A DNA stretch of 64,000 nt from NCBI RefSeq assembly GCF_038007285.1, contig NZ_JBBOWX010000001.1, positions 885,501 to 949,500 of the forward strand, written 5' to 3'. This DNA is from Sporosarcina sp. FSL K6-3457. GTDB taxonomy: Bacteria; Bacillota; Bacilli; Bacillales_A; Planococcaceae. Below the pieces are notes generated by a model. It was not told the DNA's origin, did no database searches, and saw nothing but the letters and a program-made list of their open reading frames with translations. This document shows positions 17,231 through 25,500 of the stretch, in pieces. The position numbers were made by a program, and so were the translations under genes. The number at the start of each line of letters is the position of its first letter. The first letter of the stretch is position 1.

Positions 17231-18165
17231 AGAAATTGACGGATTATAAAGTAGGCGAGCCACTAGACATCTATCTGCTCATCAAGCAGTCTACAAAAGG
17301 CGTTACGACTCAAGGTAGCCCATTCATGACACTAATTTTGCAGGATAAAAGCGGTGATATTGAAGCAAAACTGTGGGATACAACGGAAGAAATTGCACAA
17401 ACCTATGCCGCGGCAACAATTGTTAAAGTGGGCGGAGAGTTACATGAATACCGTGGGAAAAATCAGTTGCGTATTAAAAGCATCCGTCCTATTAAGGCTG
17501 ATGAAGGGATATCGATTGCTGATCTTGTTCCTTCATCGGCCAAAAGTAAGGAAGTTTTGTATGAAGAGTTAATGCAGTATTTCTTTGAAATGCAAAATCC
17601 GCATATTCAACGAATTACTCGCCATTTATTGAAAAAACATCAGGCTGCTTTTATGACTTATCCGGCAGCGACAAAAAATCATCATGATTATGTATCAGGG
17701 CTTATCGACCATGTGGTATCGATGCTAAAACTAGGAAAAGCACTGGCGGATTTGTATCCATCACTTAATAAGGATCTCTTATATGCAGGAATCATTTTAC
17801 ATGACGTTGGGAAAGTTATTGAACTGTCAGGGCCGATTGCGACGCAATATACAGTGGAGGGGAATCTCCTCGGGCATATTACCATTATGGTCAATGAAAT
17901 ATCAAAAGCAGCGGATGAACTTGAAATCGTTGGTGAAGAAGTGATGTTGCTACAACATATGGTATTGTCCCACCATGGCAAGGAAGAATGGGGAAGCCCA
18001 AAACGGCCTATGCTGAAAGAGGCGGAGATTCTTCATTATATTGACAATATAGATGCGAAGATGAATATGTTAGATCGTGCACTTGGAAAAACAGCACCAG
18101 GCGAATTCACAGAACGAATCTTCCCGCTCGATAATCGGTCATTTTTCAAACCATCTTTTGAATAA
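17227..18165 (+). CDS. yhaM: 3'-5' exoribonuclease YhaM
   Basis: A nuclease of 312 residues with an N-terminal OB-fold (residues 10-90) and a C-terminal HD domain. The HD motifs are [25 protein letters not shown] and [15 protein letters not shown], which bind the catalytic metals. YhaM trims RNA, and also single-stranded DNA, from the 3' end in B. subtilis and Streptococcus. ATG 17227 overlaps the yhaN stop (ATGA), so the long upstream extension of the frame is not used. The yhaO-yhaN-yhaM operon ends at a strong terminator. Confidence 0.93.
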   Translation: MKKLTDYKVGEPLDIYLLIKQSTKGVTTQGSPFMTLILQDKSGDIEAKLWDTTEEIAQTYAAATIVKVGGELHEYRGKNQLRIKSIRPIKADEGISIADLVPSSAKSKEVLYEELMQYFFEMQNPHIQRITRHLLKKHQAAFMTYPAATKNHHDYVSGLIDHVVSMLKLGKALADLYPSLNKDLLYAGIILHDVGKVIELSGPIATQYTVEGNLLGHITIMVNEISKAADELEIVGEEVMLLQHMVLSHHGKEEWGSPKRPMLKEAEILHYIDNIDAKMNMLDRALGKTAPGEFTERIFPLDNRSFFKPSFE

Positions 18166-18169
18166 TAGC

Positions 18170-18211
18170 AAAAAGGGCTACCCAGACACAGACAGCGGAT
18201 AGCCCTTTTTG
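18170..18211. terminator. Bidirectional terminator yhaM / prsA
   Basis: The 11-bp stem AAAAAGGGCTA/TAGCCCTTTTT lies between convergent genes. Confidence 0.88.
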
Positions 18212-18225
18212 TTCATTGGATGAAA

Positions 18226-19098
18226 TTATTCTTGACTATTGAAGATATCTAAAACGGATTTTAAGTCTGCATCTTTTATTTTAATATCTGCATCTTTAAT
18301 AAGTTTTGCAACTTTTTCAAATGCAGCATTTTGATCTGCTTTTTCAAGAGCTAGTTCTTTACGAATCGTTTCTTCATCTACTTTTGTTTCCTTATCTTTT
18401 TCAACATCGCGTTTGCCAAGTGTTTCGATCACGTGGAAACCGTTTGTAGTTTGTACAGGCTCACTAATTGTGTTTAGCTCCAAATTATAAGCGGACTCCC
18501 AAAACGGAGCAACCATCTTCCCGAAACCAAACCATTCGTACTCACCGCCAGTATCCTTAGAGCCTGGGTCAGTAGAAAATTCTTTTGCTACCTCAGCAAA
18601 GTCCGCTCCACCTTCAAGCTTTTCGATGACTTCTAGTGCTGTTTCCTCATCTGCAACTAAAATATGTCTAACATGTAATTCCGTATTATATTCTTTTACG
18701 CGTTGCTCAACTTCTTCAGCAGGCACTTCGATATCTTCAACAATTGCTTCGTTATTTAACAGTTCAAAGCGTAGTTGCTTTTTAAGGCCTTCTCTTGTTA
18801 GATTTTGTTGAGCAAGGACCATATCAAGACTTTCACCATACTGTTCTTCGATTTCACTAAACTTATCTTCAACGTCTTGGTCTGAAACTTTATACTTATC
18901 GTTAAGGACCTTCTCAACAGTCATTTGTAGCAGGACCTGCTCGCCACCTGCAATTTTCATTTCCTCGTAAAATTCATTTTTTGTAATGTCACCAATTTTA
19001 GAAGTAATGATTGCTTCGTCAGTGGTATTTTTGTCACTACATGCTGAAAGCGCAAGAACAGATGCGGCCATTGTAAGTGCTAATACAGTTTTTTTCAT
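18226..19098 (-). CDS. prsA: Foldase lipoprotein PrsA
   Basis: An extracytoplasmic peptidyl-prolyl isomerase and chaperone that helps secreted proteins fold outside the membrane. The lipoprotein signal MKKTVLALTMAASVLALSAC (residues 1-20) has a classical lipobox. A parvulin domain follows: LHVRHILVADEE, GGADFAEVAKEFSTDPGS, GGEYEWFGFGKMV, and NGFHVIETL at its end. Total length is 290 residues, normal for the family. ATG 19098 with AGGGGAG upstream is the start; ten extra in-frame codons lie before it. The B. subtilis neighbour yhaL is absent. Confidence 0.93.
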   Translation of the reverse strand: MKKTVLALTMAASVLALSACSDKNTTDEAIITSKIGDITKNEFYEEMKIAGGEQVLLQMTVEKVLNDKYKVSDQDVEDKFSEIEEQYGESLDMVLAQQNLTREGLKKQLRFELLNNEAIVEDIEVPAEEVEQRVKEYNTELHVRHILVADEETALEVIEKLEGGADFAEVAKEFSTDPGSKDTGGEYEWFGFGKMVAPFWESAYNLELNTISEPVQTTNGFHVIETLGKRDVEKDKETKVDEETIRKELALEKADQNAAFEKVAKLIKDADIKIKDADLKSVLDIFNSQE

Positions 19099-19191
19099 TT
19101 TAAATTCTCCCCTAACTTTTGTGTGCAACAGTAGACACTATATCATAAAAACGCTTTGAAAACAAAAAAGTTCCTCCCAGATAATTTGCCT

Positions 19192-19220
19192 ATAACGATG
19201 CAAAAGCGGCGCATAGGATA
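19192..19220 (+). promoter_or_regulatory. Sporulation-type promoter before the yjcZ-like gene
   Basis: CATAGGATA (19212-19220) fits the -10 of SigK (CATAnnnTA) and partly SigE. An ATA/AC-containing TATAACG lies 15-17 nt upstream. Confidence 0.45.
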
Positions 19221-19244
19221 CAGAGAGAGAGAGGGGGTGCTCCA

Positions 19245-19337
19245 ATGAGCGGATATAACCAAGGTTCTTCGGGCTTCGCGTTGATTGTTGTGTTGTTCAT
19301 CTTACTAATCATTGTCGGTGCAGCCTTCCTATATTAA
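19245..19337 (+). CDS. YjcZ-family sporulation membrane peptide, 30 aa
   Basis: A 30-residue peptide, MSGYNQGSSGF followed by a single hydrophobic helix (LIVVLFILLIIVGAAF) and a C-terminal LY. This is the compact form typical of the YjcZ family found in spore formers. GGGGGTG stands 7 nt before ATG 19245. A sporulation-like -10 box is centred about 30 bp upstream. The gene supports an endospore-forming host. Its role in spores is not known in detail. Confidence 0.8.
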   Translation: MSGYNQGSSGFALIVVLFILLIIVGAAFLY

Positions 19338-19358
19338 ACCAAGGAGCCTAAACAATGT

Positions 19359-19396
19359 AAAAAGTCCATTACCTGGTAAGAGGTAATGGACTTTAC
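19359..19396. terminator. Bidirectional terminator
   Basis: The perfect 14-bp stem AAAGTCCATTACCT/AGGTAATGGACTTT has T-rich tails, strongest on the minus strand. Confidence 0.8.
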
Positions 19397-19404
19397 TTTA
19401 TACG

Positions 19405-19596
19405 TTAGACATTCAACAGGATTTCGACATAAAAAGATAAAATTAAAATAGTGACGAGAATATTTACCGTTTTATAAATTTTCGGTTGCTTCTCCTCAGG
19501 AATTTCCCGTGATTCACATAGCGCATATGTCATCTTATTGATTTGGAACAAGTAAAATAATGAGAACAGAATTGTAATTACAAGGATCAAGTCCAT
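19405..19596 (-). CDS. Small two-helix membrane protein, unknown
   Basis: A 63-residue protein with a membrane helix at residues 1-20 (MDLILVITILFSLFYLFQI) and another at 43-60, joined by a polar loop with CESREIPEEKQPK. The ribosome site AAGGGGAGG is near perfect before ATG 19596. I do not recognise the family. It lies between the YjcZ-like gene and scoC where small yha genes occur in Bacillus. Confidence 0.6.
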   Translation of the reverse strand: MDLILVITILFSLFYLFQINKMTYALCESREIPEEKQPKIYKTVNILVTILILSFYVEILLNV

Positions 19597-19650
19597 TCCT
19601 CCCCTTCAGCTTAACAAAGTAATCATAGCAGAAGTTCGGATGAAATGAAA

Positions 19651-20259
19651 TTATTTTTCATCGATAATGGCTAATGAGATATCACTTTCAACCTGCTGCT
19701 CTTGTTGGTTGACTCCAACGACTTCCTGATGATTGTTATCAAACGAGTTTTCAAGGTTTTTAAAGCCTTGTTCAAAAATTTCCATGAAGTCTTCACCGTA
19801 AATATTACGAATAACAGACATCACTTCAAGAAACTCTGGGAATTTTCCGTACAGATCTTTAATCGGTAGGGAACCTTCTAAAATGTCACGACTAGAATTA
19901 AAATAATTATCATTCATTTCAAGTAGCAGCTTTTCTCCCTCTGCTGTTACAGAAACGTATGTATTGCGCCTGTCGTCATCTTTTTTGTAAAATACTAAGT
20001 ACCCTCGTTGTTCTAGTTTCTTCGAAAAGTTAAATGCTGTTGAAACATGCATTACTCCGAATTTAGCAATATCGGAAATAGTTGCAGCCTGAAGATGGTA
20101 AGAAATCCATAAAATATGATGCTCATTAATATTCAAGTCATAAGGTTTGATCCAATGTTGCCAATCCTTCTCGACTGCTTTCCAAAGTGCTTTGGACATT
20201 TGTGCAACACGTTGACTGAAAATCATTGCGTCCTTTGGAGAGAACTTTTGATCTGACAC
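19651..20259 (-). CDS. scoC: HTH-type regulator ScoC (Hpr), MarR family
   Basis: A transition-state repressor of protease, peptide transport and sporulation genes in B. subtilis. The 202-residue product has a winged helix: [21 protein letters not shown] is the recognition region and [12 protein letters not shown] the wing. The N-terminal [20 protein letters not shown] and C-terminal helices give the dimer. The start is GTG 20259 with AGTAGGTG upstream. Downstream of yhaH and trpP on the same strand, it keeps the Bacillus gene order. The C-terminal 30 residues are Gln/Glu-rich and probably unstructured. Confidence 0.9.
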   Translation of the reverse strand: MSDQKFSPKDAMIFSQRVAQMSKALWKAVEKDWQHWIKPYDLNINEHHILWISYHLQAATISDIAKFGVMHVSTAFNFSKKLEQRGYLVFYKKDDDRRNTYVSVTAEGEKLLLEMNDNYFNSSRDILEGSLPIKDLYGKFPEFLEVMSVIRNIYGEDFMEIFEQGFKNLENSFDNNHQEVVGVNQQEQQVESDISLAIIDEK

Positions 20260-20357
20260 GGAGGCACCTACTTTCTAATTTATTTTCACTTCTTTTATTA
20301 TAGCAGGAAAACAAAGAAGAGAAAAGTAAGAATTGCAAAAAAACTTTCATTTTCATA

Positions 20358-20396
20358 ATAAAAAAGGTTATCCAAGCTCAATTGGACAACCTTTTC
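20358..20396 (-). terminator. Terminator of yhaH
   Basis: A stem of AAAAGGTT-TCCA pairs around a short loop, with a T-run on the minus strand. Confidence 0.7.
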
Positions 20397-20398
20397 CA

Positions 20399-20761
20399 TC
20401 ACTTTTGCTGTGCAACAAGGGACTGTTCAAGTTCTTCAAGCGCTTTTTGAATGGCTACAATTTCTTTTTCCATCCGCTGCTTGTTTGGTTCAGTAGCTTG
20501 TTGCCATTGTTCGACAGAACCTTTGATACCATCAATTGCTACGGGAATGACTTCTTTAGCCTCCTGTGTTAGATGGGAGATGGAATCTTTCAAGTCATCA
20601 ACACAGCCTTTGACATCTTTGAATTTATCTTTCATGTTAGTCGCTGCATTTTTAAAGGTTTTCCGAAGCTCATCTCCTGATTGTGGAGCTGAATATAATA
20701 CCGTAACTGCAGCCGCAACAGAACCAGCTACGAGTCCGAGGAAAAATGTAGATGCTTTCAT
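20399..20761 (-). CDS. yhaH: YtxH-domain protein YhaH
   Basis: A 120-residue membrane-anchored protein. Residues 1-22 form a hydrophobic helix (MKASTFFLGLVAGSVAAAVTVL), followed by the YtxH pattern YSAPQSGDELRKTFK. Amphipathic helices then run to the C-terminus. ATG 20761 has AAAGGAGTG upstream, so the first 14 residues of the longest frame are excluded. YtxH proteins are general-stress linked in Bacillus, with no known activity. The neighbours scoC and trpP match Bacillus order. Confidence 0.85.
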   Translation of the reverse strand: MKASTFFLGLVAGSVAAAVTVLYSAPQSGDELRKTFKNAATNMKDKFKDVKGCVDDLKDSISHLTQEAKEVIPVAIDGIKGSVEQWQQATEPNKQRMEKEIVAIQKALEELEQSLVAQQK

Positions 20762-20867
20762 TGTGTAAGCACTCCTTTCTTGGTGAATAGTATTGTATCT
20801 CATACTATTATTAAAACATGGAAGCGCAATCTGGGCAATCGAGAACTGAAAACTAAAGCGCCTATAA

Positions 20868-20900
20868 TAAAAAAAGCTTTCCGCCTATAGACGGAAAGCT
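20868..20900 (-). terminator. Terminator of trpP
   Basis: The 9-bp stem AGCTTTCCG/CGGAAAGCT is followed on the minus strand by TTTTTTT. Confidence 0.85.
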
Positions 20901-20912
20901 ATACGTATATAA

Positions 20913-21461
20913 TCAGTTAGCGAGTACAGTTTTGAACGAACTTCGCTTCACCAATCCTTTGACGATTGGATAGATGATGAAAAATGCGACACAGTTCATA
21001 GCGATTGCAGGAAGGACAACACTTGTGAACAATACTGTAAAAGCTACTGTAGGTGATGCGAAACCTGGAATTGTTACCCCTAAGATAAACAATGCAACAG
21101 ATAAGAAAATAGTACCTGATAGAACAGTTCCCACGCCAGTCATAATTGTTGTAGCAATCATGTTACTAGTGAACTTCTTAAATACGATAACAAGGGCATA
21201 AATCACAAATGCAGTGATAAATTTGTCGACAATATTAGGGATGAAACCACCTGGGAAACTGGAGAACAGTCCCGATATAACACCCGTTGTAACAGCAAGT
21301 AAAAATACACTCTTTTTTTCTGGGAATAATAATATCCCGATAAACATCATCGTTAGCATGAAGTCTGGCTTCATACCTTCACCATACCCTGGAATGATTA
21401 AATACAATGCAGCACCTACCGCGACCAACAATGCCATTAACACAAGATTTTTCGTATTCAT
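20913..21461 (-). CDS. trpP: Tryptophan transporter TrpP
   Basis: A membrane protein of 182 residues with five or six helices, the size and sequence style of Bacillus TrpP (YhaG). GYGEGMKPDFMLTMMFIGIL and FSSFPGGFIPNIVDKF are conserved-looking loops. It is thought to import tryptophan. The ribosome site (GAGGAGAGATGAG) forms part of a run of GAG/UAG triplets at fixed spacing, the signal recognised by the TRAP protein, which in B. subtilis represses trpP translation. Confidence 0.88.
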   Translation of the reverse strand: MNTKNLVLMALLVAVGAALYLIIPGYGEGMKPDFMLTMMFIGILLFPEKKSVFLLAVTTGVISGLFSSFPGGFIPNIVDKFITAFVIYALVIVFKKFTSNMIATTIMTGVGTVLSGTIFLSVALFILGVTIPGFASPTVAFTVLFTSVVLPAIAMNCVAFFIIYPIVKGLVKRSSFKTVLAN

Positions 21462-21463
21462 TT

Positions 21464-21486
21464 CTCATCTCTCCTCAGCTCTACTA
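21464..21486 (-). promoter_or_regulatory. Putative TRAP-binding site over the trpP ribosome site
   Basis: Read on the minus strand, this is TAG-TA-GAG-CT-GAG-GA-GAG-AT-GAG: five (G/U)AG triplets with exact 2-nt spacers, ending 2 nt before the ATG. TRAP recognises such triplets with 2-3 nt spacers. Five is fewer than the nine or more in known B. subtilis sites. Confidence 0.55.
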
Positions 21487-21574
21487 ATAATGTAAGCCTC
21501 TCCCAACGTATCCTCGTGATCGTTAGCGAAAAACTTACTATGAATCATACACTTTATTCAGATAATAAGCAACC

Positions 21575-22000
21575 TTAGATTTCTAGTTGACTACGAATAC
21601 CCGCTGCAAATTCTGTAATTCGTTCAGCGGTATAGGCTTCATCATTTGTTTTAACCGCCAATTGGAAGCCATCTGTTTCATCATAACGGGGGATGAAGTG
21701 CAGATGGAAATGGAAGACGACTTGTCCAGCAAAAGCACCGTTGTTTTGTAGTAAATTCATTCCTTTAGGATTAAATTCAGCTTGGATTGCATTAGCGATT
21801 TTAGGTGCAACCGCAAATAGTTGAGAGGCTTGTAGCTCCGTCATATCGTAAATGTTTTCACAATGTGTTTTTGGAACGAGTAGGACATGTCCTTTCGTAG
21901 CAGGCATAATATCCATGAAGGCATAGACGTGTTCGTCCTCATATACTTTCGTGCTAGGAATCGTTCCTTCAATAATCTTACAAAAAATACATGCAGTCAT
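21575..22000 (-). CDS. hit: HIT family protein Hit
   Basis: A histidine-triad nucleotide-binding hydrolase of 141 residues. CIFCKIIEGTIPSTKVYED opens the protein with the zinc-type cysteines. The histidine triad is HFHLHFIPR near residue 100. ATG 22000 follows AAAGGAAGTG, so the six upstream in-frame residues are dropped. It is divergent from ecsA, as in Bacillus. Confidence 0.92.
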   Translation of the reverse strand: MTACIFCKIIEGTIPSTKVYEDEHVYAFMDIMPATKGHVLLVPKTHCENIYDMTELQASQLFAVAPKIANAIQAEFNPKGMNLLQNNGAFAGQVVFHFHLHFIPRYDETDGFQLAVKTNDEAYTAERITEFAAGIRSQLEI

Positions 22001-22134
22001 TTTAGCACTTCCTTTCATTAATAGGACAAGTGTAGCATAATTTAAACTTGAATCAGCAAATTACAAATCAATGAGAGACAGAGCATTTTAAAACGTTTTT
22101 TGTTAAACTAATAAAAGAAGAACGGGGGATGGAC

Positions 22135-22875
22135 ATGACAATTCTTGAGATGAAAGATGTAACTGGCGGCTATACACGTAAACCTGTCCTGCATGATTTA
22201 TCATTTAACATTGGCAATGGTGAACTTGTAGGCTTAATCGGCCTAAACGGGGCTGGTAAAAGTACGACAATTAAACATATTATTGGGCTGATGAACCCGC
22301 ATAGTGGCGAAATCCGTGTCAATGGAGTGACGTTCAGTGAGGACCCTGAAACCTATCGCAAGGCGTTCACTTATATTCCTGAAACACCGATTCTATATGA
22401 AGAGCTGACATTGCGCGAACATCTGGAGTTAACGGCGATGGCGTACGGGCTGGACAAAGAGGTGTTTGAGGCACGTTCAGAAATGCTGTTACATGAGTTT
22501 AGGATGGAAAAACGATTGAACTGGTTCCCGGCACATTTTTCAAAAGGGATGCGTCAAAAAGTAATGATTATGTGTGCGTTCTTAGTCAATCCTTCCTTAT
22601 ATATTATTGATGAGCCGTTTGTAGGTCTAGATCCAATTGGCATTAAGTCACTTCTTGAACAGATGACCGAGCGCAAAGACAATGGGGCTTCCGTCTTGAT
22701 GTCAACTCACGTTTTGTCGACAGCAGAAAAGTATTGCGACAGAATTATTTTGCTGCACGACGGACGCGTGCGGGCAGAGGGTACGATGGACGATTTACGA
22801 AAAGCTTTTGGACGTCCGGGCGCATCGTTGGACGATTTGTATATCGCGATGACAGAGGAAGCTGACAATGAATAA
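22135..22875 (+). CDS. ecsA: ABC transporter ATP-binding protein EcsA
   Basis: The ATPase subunit of the Ecs transporter, 246 residues. Walker A is GLNGAGKST, the signature FSKGMRQK, Walker B YIIDEPFVGLD, and the H-loop STHVLSTAEKY. Loss of Ecs in B. subtilis disturbs secretion, competence and intramembrane proteolysis by RasP. ATG 22135 is preferred over ATG 22129 because GGGGGATGG then has normal spacing. The gene overlaps ecsB by 8 bp. Confidence 0.92.
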   Translation: MTILEMKDVTGGYTRKPVLHDLSFNIGNGELVGLIGLNGAGKSTTIKHIIGLMNPHSGEIRVNGVTFSEDPETYRKAFTYIPETPILYEELTLREHLELTAMAYGLDKEVFEARSEMLLHEFRMEKRLNWFPAHFSKGMRQKVMIMCAFLVNPSLYIIDEPFVGLDPIGIKSLLEQMTERKDNGASVLMSTHVLSTAEKYCDRIILLHDGRVRAEGTMDDLRKAFGRPGASLDDLYIAMTEEADNE

Positions 22876-24079
22876 TCTACGTGAAATATGGGGGTCTCGG
22901 TTCGTCCATTATATAACCGAACTCCAAAAGTATTTGAAATATGTATTTACAGGTCATTTGGCGATTGTATTTGTCTTTACGATTGGAGCAGGGGGCTATG
23001 CCTACAGTGAATGGTTGAAGGAAGTGCCCACAGATTTCCCTGCGGCATTGCTGACGGCTATTGTACTCGGGGCGGCGCTTGTTTTTTCAGCACCTGTGAC
23101 GCTGTTGAAGCCAGCAGATACGGTTTATTTTTTGCCACTTGAAAATAAACTCGGAATGTATATTAAACAATCATTGCGCTGGACATTTTTCGCGCAGCTA
23201 CCTTTGCCATTTCTATTGTATATTGTGGCATTGCCATTATTGTCTGCTACTGGGACAGGTTCAAAGGTAGAATTTATAGGCATTGCAGCCCTCATGTTGT
23301 TCGTCAAGTGGGTATTTGTAGTGACTGAATATAATTTCCGGCATGCGCTTGAGGGAAGAAATATATGGGGAGACCGTGTGATTCGATTTGTCTTGGCAGG
23401 TCTACTCATTTTTAACGGACTTGTGGGCAGCTGGCTATTGTTTGTAGTTCTCGGTGTATTACTGGGGCTATATAGTTTTCATTGGGCGACACAGAAGAAA
23501 GAAAAACCGTTCCCCTATGATCATTTTATAGAACTTGAACAGAATCGAATGATGCGCTTTTACCGTTTTGCGAACTACTTCACAGATGTCCCTCATTTAA
23601 AAGGCTCTGTTAGTCGAAGAGGCTGGATTGGCATGCTATTCGACACACCGAAATTCGGACAAACTGTGCCACAGGCTTATCTTGTCAGACGGACGTTTAT
23701 CCGAACGGATGATATTTTTTGGCTATGGGTAAGGCTAACGGCATTGTCCGCACTTGGAGCGTTATTCATCCCCTTCCCAGTTGTTATTTTTGTATTTTCT
23801 GGGGCACTTGCCTTTGCTTCAGCAGTACAGCTCATCCATGCGTTGCGCGCGGGTGATGAATTTCGAATGGATATGCTGTTTCCTGAACGGGAAGACACTC
23901 GTCCCGCAGCTATCAAGAAGATGGTCCGCTCCGTGCAATGGATTCAGGCGGTAGTGGTTACGGTTACTGCGTTATTTCTTTATGGAATTGCCACAACACC
24001 GTTATTAATAGGTGCAGTCATTGTCATTATTTCAGAAGCAACCATCCGTTTGACGGGAGAAAAGAAAGAATTTGATTGA
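22868..24079 (+). CDS. ecsB: ABC transporter permease EcsB
   Basis: The membrane subunit of Ecs, 403 residues with about eight to ten helices in two groups (residues 25-210 and 285-395). A cytoplasmic segment rich in FPYDHFIELEQNRMMRFYRF lies between them, typical of EcsB. ATG 22868 is within the end of ecsA, so the two are coupled. ecsC, which follows in B. subtilis, is absent; a terminator and an intron-like remnant come next. Confidence 0.9.
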   Translation: MNNLREIWGSRFVHYITELQKYLKYVFTGHLAIVFVFTIGAGGYAYSEWLKEVPTDFPAALLTAIVLGAALVFSAPVTLLKPADTVYFLPLENKLGMYIKQSLRWTFFAQLPLPFLLYIVALPLLSATGTGSKVEFIGIAALMLFVKWVFVVTEYNFRHALEGRNIWGDRVIRFVLAGLLIFNGLVGSWLLFVVLGVLLGLYSFHWATQKKEKPFPYDHFIELEQNRMMRFYRFANYFTDVPHLKGSVSRRGWIGMLFDTPKFGQTVPQAYLVRRTFIRTDDIFWLWVRLTALSALGALFIPFPVVIFVFSGALAFASAVQLIHALRAGDEFRMDMLFPEREDTRPAAIKKMVRSVQWIQAVVVTVTALFLYGIATTPLLIGAVIVIISEATIRLTGEKKEFD

Positions 24080-24082
24080 AAA

Positions 24083-24119
24083 AGAGCCGTTCCGATGAAA
24101 GATTGGGACGGCTTTTTTT
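24083..24119 (+). terminator. Terminator of ecsAB
   Basis: The 9-bp stem AGCCGTTCC/GGGACGGCT is followed by seven T. Confidence 0.9.
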
Positions 24120-24150
24120 GTGTGCTCAGCATAGGGAATCGCTAGATGGA
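24120..24150 (+). mobile_element. Probable remnant of a group IIC intron 5' end
   Basis: GTGTGCTCAGCATAGGG-AATCGCTAGATGG begins at the last T of the ecsB terminator. It differs from the intron 5' end at 3311 at only about five or six of the first 30 bases. The rest of an intron is not recognisable downstream, so this is a decayed or truncated insertion. Confidence 0.6.
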
Positions 24151-24693
24151 GGTTGTTATAAAGAAGGGGAGAAAGTAAGACCTATTCTGTGACGAATCAA
24201 TCGACCGAGCACAAAGAGTCAAGAAGCGCTTCTCAGCTCACTTGGAGGTCTATACAAAGTTTTTTAGCGGTCTCCTATTACATTTAGGTATTATGGCTTA
24301 TGAAATTTAGTGGAGTATTAACTAAATTATCAAGCGTAAATCGAAATAATACTAATAATAAAAGAGCGATAATGTAGCGTAGATTCTGCAAAAAGAGCGG
24401 TTGAAGTGAAAATATTTTACTAAGGATAAACGCGTTCACTAGGGTTGTTGCAGGTCTAGTTGAATCTATTGAATCCAGTTTTTTGAAAAGATTCCATGCA
24501 ACAAATAATGTGAAAATAATGGGTGTGTAATATTCGGTGAGTCGGAATCTTTCTTCTATTCTTAAAGTAGGATGAATTTCACTTACAGATAATGGGCCTG
24601 AAAGTAACTTGATTGACCTTATATCCGAAGATATCATATTGGTATGGTCAATATTACCACTTATTTGTGTTATTAAGGAAATGAGGTAAAAGA
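24151..24693. other. Low-content spacer before the Tad locus
   Basis: No clear plus-strand gene is visible between the intron remnant and cpaB. Only a doubtful minus-strand membrane ORF (24284-24637) covers most of it. I see no convincing -35/-10 pair for cpaB. Confidence 0.5.
24284..24637 (-). CDS. Possible three-helix membrane protein, doubtful
   Basis: A minus-strand frame that could start at ATG 24637 (MISSDIRS) or GTG 24739 inside cpaB. It encodes about 117 residues with three hydrophobic stretches: YYTPIIFTLFVAWNLF, TLVNAFILSKIFSL and NLRYIIALLLLVLFRF. No ribosome binding site is seen at either start. It fills an otherwise empty gap divergent from the Tad operon. It may be a real small membrane protein or chance. 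I recognise no family. Confidence 0.35.
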   Translation of the reverse strand: MISSDIRSIKLLSGPLSVSEIHPTLRIEERFRLTEYYTPIIFTLFVAWNLFKKLDSIDSTRPATTLVNAFILSKIFSLQPLFLQNLRYIIALLLLVLFRFTLDNLVNTPLNFISHNT

Positions 24694-25422
24694 ATGCTAG
24701 AGTCAAAAAGAAGGGCGTTACTATTTTTGGTTGTGTCACTGATACTGGCTATTATTGCAGGATTCCTATTTCTGCAAAAAGTGAAGACATTAAATACTGA
24801 GCTAGGGGGTATGACAAAGATTTATGTAGCGGCAGCTGATATCCCTTCTCGAACGCTAGTTAAACCAGACCAAGTAAAGACAATTGATATGCCGAACAAA
24901 TATGTAAATAGTTCTTACGTTACAAACGTAGAAGATTTAATTGATAAAGTGCTAGTTGTTCCATTGTCGAGCGAAGATATCATTACAAACACGATGATTA
25001 AACCCGTATCTAATGCGCGAGATGAAAACAATCGTTTAGTAGCTCTTCCGGAGTCAGAGAAGGTTTCATTTGACCAACAGCTTGAAGCTCTTGATCGAGT
25101 AGATCTGATTATTTCTCAAAACTTTACTGGAAAACCAGTGACGACAACATTTATGAAAGACATACCAGTTGCCGCCGTGATGAAAATAGACGACAAATTC
25201 GGAGGAATTGCGATCGAGGTGTCTGCGCAAGATGCCCCATTGATTATTCATATGCAAAACTATGCAGATACGATTAGAGTTCTGAAAGCAAATGTTGGGA
25301 AAAGTGAGATTAACCTAGACGAACCGGAGGCTGACCAGGAAAATACAACGCCTGTCAAACAAGAAAAACCCGTAGAAAAACCGATTGAAAAGACAGAAGA
25401 TACAGGGGACTCGGATAATTAG
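24694..25422 (+). CDS. cpaB: CpaB/RcpC-like Tad pilus assembly protein
   Basis: The first gene of the Tad/Flp locus, 242 residues. One membrane helix (residues 8-27) is followed by a SAF-type domain (YVAAADIPSRTLVKPDQVKTID) and a second domain (ALDRVDLIISQ, GGIAIEVSAQDAPLIIHMQ). The C-terminal 40 residues are Pro/Glu/Lys-rich and likely unstructured. GAGGTAAAAGA precedes ATG 24694. In Gram-negative bacteria CpaB acts with the outer-membrane secretin, which cannot apply here, so it probably faces the cell wall. The order with tadZ-A-B-C supports the call. Confidence 0.8.
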   Translation: MLESKRRALLFLVVSLILAIIAGFLFLQKVKTLNTELGGMTKIYVAAADIPSRTLVKPDQVKTIDMPNKYVNSSYVTNVEDLIDKVLVVPLSSEDIITNTMIKPVSNARDENNRLVALPESEKVSFDQQLEALDRVDLIISQNFTGKPVTTTFMKDIPVAAVMKIDDKFGGIAIEVSAQDAPLIIHMQNYADTIRVLKANVGKSEINLDEPEADQENTTPVKQEKPVEKPIEKTEDTGDSDN

Positions 25423-25500
25423 GAAAACCAGAAGCGAAAAAAGAAGGCTGATTATAAAATCTAAGAAAAAATAAATAAATTATTAAGTTGGAGGATATTC

